DNA of 9,413 nucleotides from Acidobacteriota bacterium (GTDB lineage Bacteria; Acidobacteriota; Polarisedimenticolia; J045). Every line of letters starts with the position of its first letter. Within the stretch, counting starts at the first letter, position 1. The translations under genes and the position numbers were made by a program. Below are positions 4,950 to 9,413 of the stretch, piece by piece. Location of the stretch: assembly GCA_027064265.1 (NCBI GenBank), contig JAMOQA010000218.1, forward strand, positions 1 through 9,413. The letters are read 5' to 3'. A model generated the notes under the pieces. That model did not search any database. It saw nothing but the letters and a program-made list of their open reading frames with translations, and was not told the origin of the DNA.

Positions 4950-5801
4950 ATGAACGACAGGAGGTACGACACGAAGCAAGGGAACCACGGCGCCGCCGGC
5001 CGTCTCGGCCCGGCAGCGGGCACCAGCAGGAGTTCCGCGAGACACGGGCACATCGGCCAGGCCGCCCGCACCCTGCTGGTCGTCCTGGCCATGGCCGCAT
5101 GTTCGGCATCCCTGGCGCATTCGAGCAGCGGTGAGACGGTTCGTGTCCTGAGGGGAACGGTGCGGCTGGACCAGGATGCCCTGGGCAGGATCGTCGTTCT
5201 CGTCGAGCGCGCCGGCAACGGTCACCCGGGGATCCTCGATGACGTCTTCATCGGGGTGCCCGCGGAGGATGTAGACGCCCCCTTCATGCACCTGCCAGAA
5301 GCGCTCGTGGTGCTCGTGAGCGAAGAGGGAGGCGAGGAACTGTCCATCCGCGTACCCGGAGGGGACATCATCTTCTCCATGCAGGTCTCTCGGTCGGCCA
5401 CCAACGAGAACATGGTTCCTCTGCGTGCACTGGCCCGCTGGAGTGCTCCGGCCCTCGCTGCCGTGACGTCGTCCGAACCAACGTTCGACGGCATCGACGT
5501 ACAGGAGATCACCGTGATCCTCCGGGAGTCGACGCAATGCAACCCGATGGAATCGGGCGGTTCGAAGTGCGAAGCGGGTGGCCCGGGAGCTACCGAGTGT
5601 TCGGCGGACTGCGCAGGTTCCATCTTCGGACTGACGATCGGCACCAACTGCAGCGTAACTTGTGGAGAGGGCTCGTACGCCTGCTGCAACTGTGACGGCC
5701 TCCTGGGCCAGCATGGCAGCTGCGTGTGCGTTCCGACCGTCGAGGGGCCTTCCAGGAACCTGGAGCCCGAGTTGACACCGGGAAGGAACAACGGGTTCTG
5801 A
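4950..5801 (+). CDS. Predicted exported protein with cysteine-rich C-terminal domain
   Basis: This 283-residue protein was not recognised as a named protein. An unusually long polar N-region (about 40 residues) precedes a hydrophobic stretch TLLVVLAMAACSASLA (41-56). Type I cleavage after SLA is possible, and AMAAC (cysteine 51) could alternatively be a lipobox. Residues about 62-145 form a beta-strand-rich domain with LGRIVVLVERAG and DVFIGVP, shared with the downstream gene product. The C-terminal region holds eleven cysteines (197, 207, 217, 221, 234, 238, 245, 246, 248, 258, 260), including KCEAGGPGATEC, NCSVTCGEGSYACCNC and SCVCV. From memory, similar GGPG...CSVTC..G.YACC patterns occur in small uncharacterised exported proteins; this was not searched. 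Disulfides or metal binding are possible. The start is set by GAGGGAGGAG just upstream of 4950. Third-position GC looks somewhat lower than in the flanking housekeeping genes. It is first in an operon with the gene at 5855 (53-bp gap). Confidence 0.8.
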   Translation: MNDRRYDTKQGNHGAAGRLGPAAGTSRSSARHGHIGQAARTLLVVLAMAACSASLAHSSSGETVRVLRGTVRLDQDALGRIVVLVERAGNGHPGILDDVFIGVPAEDVDAPFMHLPEALVVLVSEEGGEELSIRVPGGDIIFSMQVSRSATNENMVPLRALARWSAPALAAVTSSEPTFDGIDVQEITVILRESTQCNPMESGGSKCEAGGPGATECSADCAGSIFGLTIGTNCSVTCGEGSYACCNCDGLLGQHGSCVCVPTVEGPSRNLEPELTPGRNNGF

Positions 5802-5854
5802 TATGGCATCATCAAACGAGCGAGACATATCCGAGTTCGCTCCGGAGAGCAATC

Positions 5855-6439
5855 ATGAAGAAGAGCGCATTCCTGGTTCTCGTGCTCATGTCTTTCTTCT
5901 CCCTCCCTCTGGCAACTGCCGCATCGCGCGTGGAGGGAGTCGTCGCCCACGTGCGGTGGAAGGTGGACTCGCTGGGGAGGTTCGTGCTCCTGGTCGACCG
6001 CCCCGGGGAGCGCGAGGGAACGGTCGACCTCGCGGTCTTCTACGTCCCGCGGACGACGCTCCCCGGCGACTGGAAGGGCGATGTCCCGGACGCCCACGTG
6101 GAGTTCTCCGGTTCGAAGACGGCCCCGGGCCGCGTCGTCGTCGTCGACCGCGCGACGGGACGGCGAGTCCTCGAGATCGGACCGATCAACGGTGCGGGAT
6201 CGCAACCCCCGAAGGAGGGGCGCGAAGACGGCACGATCGTGCTCAAGGGCGGCAAGGCCATCGCCGTCTACTCGGGGCGCGCCCTCTCCGACAAGGCCGA
6301 CGAACTCGCGAAGCCTCTGCCCATGCTCGTGGAGACCGTGCGCTCTCTCGTCGGCGCGGGGAAGACGTCCGAGGACCTGCTTCCCACCTTCGAAGAAGCA
6401 CGCCCCGAGCGGATCCGGGTGATGGAGTCGCGGAAGTAG
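5855..6439 (+). CDS. Predicted secreted protein, paralogue of the N-terminal domain of the upstream gene product
   Basis: This 194-residue protein was not recognised as a named family. It has a classical signal peptide: MKK, then hydrophobic residues 5-21, with cleavage near ATA-A (about residue 22-23). The domain that follows contains HVRWKVDSLGRFVLLVDRPG and DLAVFYVP (about 32-65), which align with VRLDQDALGRIVVLVERAG and DVFIGVP of the upstream protein. It lacks the cysteine-rich tail and has no cysteine at all in the mature part. A C-terminal helical stretch (about 143-170) and an acidic/basic end (EEARPERIRVMESRK) follow. The ATG at 5855 is preceded by GGAGAG; the frame is open further upstream, but that part overlaps the previous gene. 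It probably belongs to the same transcript as the upstream gene, with a role outside the cytoplasm. Confidence 0.82.
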   Translation: MKKSAFLVLVLMSFFSLPLATAASRVEGVVAHVRWKVDSLGRFVLLVDRPGEREGTVDLAVFYVPRTTLPGDWKGDVPDAHVEFSGSKTAPGRVVVVDRATGRRVLEIGPINGAGSQPPKEGREDGTIVLKGGKAIAVYSGRALSDKADELAKPLPMLVETVRSLVGAGKTSEDLLPTFEEARPERIRVMESRK

Positions 6440-6554
6440 GGTCTTCGGGAGCCACGCAATCTCCGGGCGGAACCATCGGCAGCCGGCCCCTGGCCTCCCT
6501 GGCGCCTCTTCGAGTCGCGTTCGTCTGGTTCGCACGGCGATCGTGGCCGCCCGG

Positions 6555-6571
6555 GTGCCGCTGCGCGGCAC
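6555..6571. repeat. 7-bp hairpin beside REP-like copies
   Basis: GTGCCGC and GCGGCAC pair around TGC. It resembles the hairpin at 2371-2387 (also preceded by GT and starting GCCGC), and like it lies within a few bases of a REP-like copy. It could end the 4950-6439 transcript, but no T run follows. Confidence 0.45.
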
Positions 6572-6573
6572 AC

Positions 6574-6597
6574 GGGGGGAGCACGCTCCGCTCCTAC
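6574..6597 (-). repeat. REP-like palindrome, copy 5 (GTAGGAG head)
   Basis: On the minus strand the element begins GTAGGAG and contains the conserved core AGCGTGCT. The plus-strand arms GGGGGGAG and CTCCGCTC pair imperfectly around CACG, with one mismatch and one G-T pair. It is a diverged relative of copies 2 and 3, more than 4 kb away on the other side of the accessory genes. Confidence 0.6.
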
Positions 6598-6606
6598 GCC
6601 TTCTGC

Positions 6607-6630
6607 ACGCGGAGCACGTTCCACCCCCGC
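6607..6630 (-). repeat. REP-like palindrome, copy 6 (degenerate)
   Basis: The plus-strand stretch GCGGAGCACGTTCCACCCC (6609-6627) matches copies 2 and 3 at 17 of 19 positions. The head on the minus strand is GCGGGGG instead of GTAGGGG, and the stem is broken by two changes. It has the same orientation as copy 5 and lies 9 bp from it. Confidence 0.5.
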
Positions 6631-6631
6631 G

Positions 6632-6661
6632 TTCCCTCTTCCCCTCCTCCCCTCCTCTCTC
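6632..6661 (+). repeat. Polypyrimidine tract (C/T only)
   Basis: Thirty consecutive bases are C or T, organised as CCCTCTT, CCCCTCC, TCCCCTCC, TCTCTC. The opposite strand is purine-only and Shine-Dalgarno-like, but no leftward gene starts there. Mirror-like polypurine/polypyrimidine tracts can form triplex DNA; no function is claimed. Confidence 0.6.
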
Positions 6662-6727
6662 GCCATGTCTCCCGGGGGCGGGAAGGGGTGTCTCGCGGGG
6701 CGCCCCGGGGAACGGCATCCTCGGGGC

Positions 6728-8059
6728 ATGGACGCGCGCAGCGGGGAAACCCACGGGGAGCACGGGAAGAAGGACGGCGAACGCCGGCAGCCGGTTCCGG
6801 CGAGGAACGCGGCGGGTCCAGCCGATGATGACCCCGCGAGCGGCATGGTCCCGGTCGGCGGCGGCACCCGGGAGGCGGCGACGGGCACCGGCCGCGACGA
6901 CGACGCGGAACTGCGGGGCTGGCTGCGGCTGGCGCGGAGCAGGCTCCTGCCGCGGCGCGCGGGCGAGCTGGCGGAGCTGGCCGGCGGGGGCGCTCCCTTC
7001 GCCGAGCCGTCGCTGCCGTTCCTGCGCGGCCTCGGCACGAGCCGCCGCGAGCAGCGCCGCCTGCTGGACCGGAAGCTCGACCGGGCGCTCCGGCGGGGAC
7101 TCGCCATCGCCCGGGAGCGGGGATGGACGCTCCTCCACCGCGCCCACCCGAACTACCCCGCCCTCCTCGCGGAAATCCCCGACCCGCCCCCGGTGCTGGC
7201 GGTCCTCGGCGACCCGGCGGCCCTCGCGCGCCCGGCGGTGGCGATCGTCGGGGCGCGGGCCGCCTCCCCCTGGGGGCTCGCCTTCGCCGCGCGCCTCGCG
7301 GGCGAACTCGCCGCCCTCGGGCTCGTCGTCGCGAGCGGCCTCGCCCGGGGGATCGACGGCGCCGCCCACCGGGGGGCCCTCGAGGCCGCCGGGACGACCG
7401 TGGCGGTGATCGGCTCGGGGCTCGACCGGGTCTACCCCGAGGAGCACCGGGAGCTGGCGGAGCGCATCGCCTCCGCCGGGGGCGCCGTCGTCTCGGAGTT
7501 CGCGTGGGACCACGCTCCCCTCCCCCGGAACTTCCTCCAGCGGAACCGGGTGATCTCCGGGCTCGCCCTCGGGGTCGTCGTCGTCGAGGCGGGCCGGCGG
7601 TCGGGGTCCCTCTCGACGGCCGCCCACGCCGTGGGCCAGGGGCGGCAGGTGATGGCGGTGCCGGGCCGGGCGGGGGACCCCCTCGCGGCCGGCTGCCTCG
7701 ACCTCCTGCGGGACGGGGCGGCTCTCGTCCGGGACGCGGCCGACGTGCTGGCCGAGCTTCCCCCGGCGTTCCGGCCGGACGCCCCGCCGCCGGGGGCCGA
7801 CGAACCCGGCACCGCCCGCCCCGGGCCCGGGGAGACCCCGCTCCCCCCCGGCCTCGACCCGGCTCTCGGCGACCTCCTCGCCCGGGTCCCACCCGGCGAG
7901 GAGATCCACGTCGACCGGCTCCTCGAGGAGGACGCGAGACCCCCCGACCGGGTCCTCGCCGACCTCTTCACCCTGGAGGTCGCGGGGCTCCTCGAGGCCC
8001 TTCCCGGGGGCCGCTTCCGGCGCCGTCCGCCCGGTCCCCTCCGGCAGGATCCCGTTTGA
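6728..8059 (+). CDS. dprA: DNA processing protein DprA (Smf)
   Basis: DprA binds single-stranded DNA and loads RecA during natural transformation; in non-competent species its role is less clear. A SAM-like N-terminal region (LRGWLRLARSRLLPRRAGEL and LPFLRGLG) precedes the Rossmann-fold core: VAIVGARAASPWG, VASGLARGIDGAAHRGAL, VIGSGLDRVYPEEH, VVSEFAWDHAPLPRNFLQRNR, VVVEAGRRSGSLSTAAHA and VMAVPGRAGDP. These are the family blocks in the expected order. The C-terminal winged-helix domain (LARVPPGEEIHVDRLLE to GRFRR) is also present. The start is not certain: in-frame ATGs at 6665, 6728 and 6845 all lack a clear ribosome site. Starting at 6845 gives 404 residues, nearer the usual length, and G/C at third codon positions is strongest from there on. 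The piece before it is polar and low-complexity. 6728 (443 residues) is a compromise. dprA lies upstream of topA with a 110-bp gap. Confidence 0.93.
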   Translation: MDARSGETHGEHGKKDGERRQPVPARNAAGPADDDPASGMVPVGGGTREAATGTGRDDDAELRGWLRLARSRLLPRRAGELAELAGGGAPFAEPSLPFLRGLGTSRREQRRLLDRKLDRALRRGLAIARERGWTLLHRAHPNYPALLAEIPDPPPVLAVLGDPAALARPAVAIVGARAASPWGLAFAARLAGELAALGLVVASGLARGIDGAAHRGALEAAGTTVAVIGSGLDRVYPEEHRELAERIASAGGAVVSEFAWDHAPLPRNFLQRNRVISGLALGVVVVEAGRRSGSLSTAAHAVGQGRQVMAVPGRAGDPLAAGCLDLLRDGAALVRDAADVLAELPPAFRPDAPPPGADEPGTARPGPGETPLPPGLDPALGDLLARVPPGEEIHVDRLLEEDARPPDRVLADLFTLEVAGLLEALPGGRFRRRPPGPLRQDPV

Positions 8060-8169
8060 CACCCCCCGGCGAGGGGGATATCCATAGCGGCGCCCGCGCC
8101 CCCGGAACGGTCCCGGCCCGGCATCCCGCCGGGCGCTCGCGTCTTCCGGGGGGGCGCCGGGAGGAAACC

Positions 8170-9413
8170 GTGGGCAAGAGCCTCGTCATCGTCGAGTCGC
8201 CGGCCAAGGCGAAGACGATCAACAAGTTCCTGGGACGCAACTACGTCGTCAAGGCGTCGATGGGCCACGTCCGGGACCTGCCGAAGAACCCGAAGCGGAA
8301 GGGGGACCCGGACTGGATCGGCATCGACGAGGAGAACGACTTCGAGCCCCACTACATCGTCCTGCGGGACAAGAAGAAGACGGTCGACGCCCTGGTCGAG
8401 GCGGCAAAGAAGGCGGACGAGATCCTCCTTGCCGCCGACCCCGACCGGGAGGGGGAGGCGATCTGCTGGCACCTCCAGCAGATTCTCGAAAAGAAGGCAA
8501 AGAAGCCGGTCCGCCGGATCCTCTTCAACGAGATCACGAAGAAGGCGATCCGGGAGGCGGTCCAGCACCCGAAAGAGATCGACCTCCACAAGGTCGACGC
8601 CCAGCAGGCCCGCCGGATCCTCGACCGGATCGTCGGTTACCGGATCTCGCCCCTCCTCTGGGAGAAGGTCCGCCGGGGAATCTCCGCCGGGCGGGTCCAG
8701 ACCGTCGCCCTGCGGATGATCGTCGAGCGGGAGCGGGAGATCCGGGACTTCCAGCCCGTCGAGTACTGGAACGTCCTCGCGAAGCTGGCGGCCGGCGAGG
8801 GAGACGAGGCCCCCGAGGTCGAGGCGAAGCTTCACACCTGGCGGGGCGAGACCGTCCCGTGGAGGAAGGGGGCCGAGACCGGGAAGGCCGCGGAGAGCGG
8901 CAGGGGGAAGGAAGGCCGGGAGAAGGTCCCGACCCTCCCGAACGAGGCCGCGGCAAAGGAGGTCGTCGAGCACGTCCGGGACCGGGAGTTCGTCGTCGAG
9001 GAGGTCGAGGCGAAGCGGACCCGCCGGGCGCCACCGCCCCCCTTCACGACCAGCCGTCTCCAGCAGGAAGCGGCCCGTCGCTTCCACCTGCCGGTCGCCC
9101 GGACGATGCGGATCGCCCAGGCCCTCTACGAGGGAAAGGAACTCGGCGACCTGGGCAGCGTCGGTCTCATCACCTACATGCGAACCGACTCGGTGCGGAT
9201 CGCCGACGAGGCGATCGCCGCGGCCCGGGAGCACATCCGGAAGACGTTCGGCGACCGGTACCTGCCCGAGAAGCCCCGGGTCTACCGGCAGAAGAAGGGT
9301 GCCCAGGACGCCCACGAGGCGATCCGTCCGACCAGCCTGGACCTGCCGCCGGAGAAGGTCGCCCCGTTCCTCTCCGCCGACGAGCTGAAGCTGTACACCC
9401 TGATCTGGAACCG
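8170..9413 (+). CDS. topA: DNA topoisomerase I (type IA), N-terminal part, truncated by window end
   Basis: The first 414 codons are present; bacterial TopA usually has about 700-900 residues including zinc-finger or C-terminal repeats not visible here. It relaxes negatively supercoiled DNA by cutting one strand through a 5'-phosphotyrosine. Seen are the TOPRIM domain with VESPAKAKTI (8-17, catalytic Glu9) and DPDREGEAI (90-98, metal-binding acidic triad region), HKVDAQQARRILDRIVGY, SAGRVQTVALR (172-182), the gate-domain block TTSRLQQEA, and the active-site motif GLITYMRTDS with Tyr336. HEAIRPT follows near the end. The start is GTG at 8170, with GGGAGGAAA just upstream (GGAGG); no nearer ATG fits, and VGKSLVIVESPAK matches the family start. 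A 7-bp hairpin (8116-8134) lies in the 110-bp leader after dprA. A charged, low-complexity insert at about 225-245 (GAETGKAAESGRGKEG) is the only irregularity. Confidence 0.96.
   Translation, partial: MGKSLVIVESPAKAKTINKFLGRNYVVKASMGHVRDLPKNPKRKGDPDWIGIDEENDFEPHYIVLRDKKKTVDALVEAAKKADEILLAADPDREGEAICWHLQQILEKKAKKPVRRILFNEITKKAIREAVQHPKEIDLHKVDAQQARRILDRIVGYRISPLLWEKVRRGISAGRVQTVALRMIVEREREIRDFQPVEYWNVLAKLAAGEGDEAPEVEAKLHTWRGETVPWRKGAETGKAAESGRGKEGREKVPTLPNEAAAKEVVEHVRDREFVVEEVEAKRTRRAPPPPFTTSRLQQEAARRFHLPVARTMRIAQALYEGKELGDLGSVGLITYMRTDSVRIADEAIAAAREHIRKTFGDRYLPEKPRVYRQKKGAQDAHEAIRPTSLDLPPEKVAPFLSADELKLYTLIWN

Larger units (their letters stand above)
6440..6727. other. Non-coding gap with REP-like copies and a polypyrimidine tract
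   Basis: Between the exported-protein operon and dprA there is no credible gene. Content in order: a hairpin at 6555-6571, two degenerate REP-like copies on the minus strand (6574-6597, 6607-6630), and a run of 30 pyrimidines (6632-6661). No intrinsic terminator with a T tract and no clear promoter for dprA was found. Confidence 0.65.

Noticed and set aside
5222..8062. Open frame of about 946 residues on the minus strand.
   Set aside because: It runs antisense across two exported-protein genes and dprA. Its translation is Pro/Gly/Arg-rich without domains, as expected for the complement of GC-rich coding DNA.
8060..8169. Terminator or separate small gene between dprA and topA.
   Set aside because: Only a 7-bp hairpin (8116-8134) without a T run is present, and no open frame with a ribosome site other than topA itself.
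7432..9315. Open frame of about 627 residues on the minus strand.
   Set aside because: It is antisense to dprA and topA, both unmistakable. Its Asp/Leu/Val/Arg-rich translation is the complement of the topA codon pattern.

Overview
The window is a very GC-rich bacterial chromosome segment. Its genes use G or C at almost every third codon position, with Shine-Dalgarno starts such as GGAGG and GAGGAAA. The phylum cannot be fixed from the sequence. Signal peptides, a bacteriohemerythrin and REP-like palindromes fit a free-living, high-GC, probably diderm bacterium.

Layout: two housekeeping blocks flank an accessory block. The left block (3-1800) holds the 3' end of folC (+), a bacteriohemerythrin gene (-) whose 3' end overlaps folC tail to tail, and trmB (+). 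The right block (6728-9413) holds dprA/smf (+) and the 5' two thirds or so of topA (+), a common gene pair. topA starts at GTG and runs off the end.

The accessory block has two divergent operons. Leftward, an XRE-type HTH/TPR-like regulator (3311-4534) overlaps a predicted secreted beta-propeller-like protein (2394-3314) by the four bases ATGA. Rightward, two exported proteins are encoded in tandem (4950-5801 and 5855-6439). They share an N-terminal domain, and the first also has an 11-cysteine C-terminal tail. The 415-bp divergent region holds an array of CGCATG boxes every 22-24 bp, a plausible regulatory target. I know of no described system with this composition. That the parts form one system is inference from gene order.

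The gaps flanking the accessory block are rich in structured repeats. 1801-2393 holds four copies of a 24-nt REP-like palindrome, other strong palindromes and a large inverted repeat (2011-2179) in which GATAA and TGCAA alternate every 15-16 bp. 6440-6727 holds two more REP-like copies, a hairpin and a polypyrimidine tract. No tRNA, rRNA, CRISPR array, transposase or integrase was seen.
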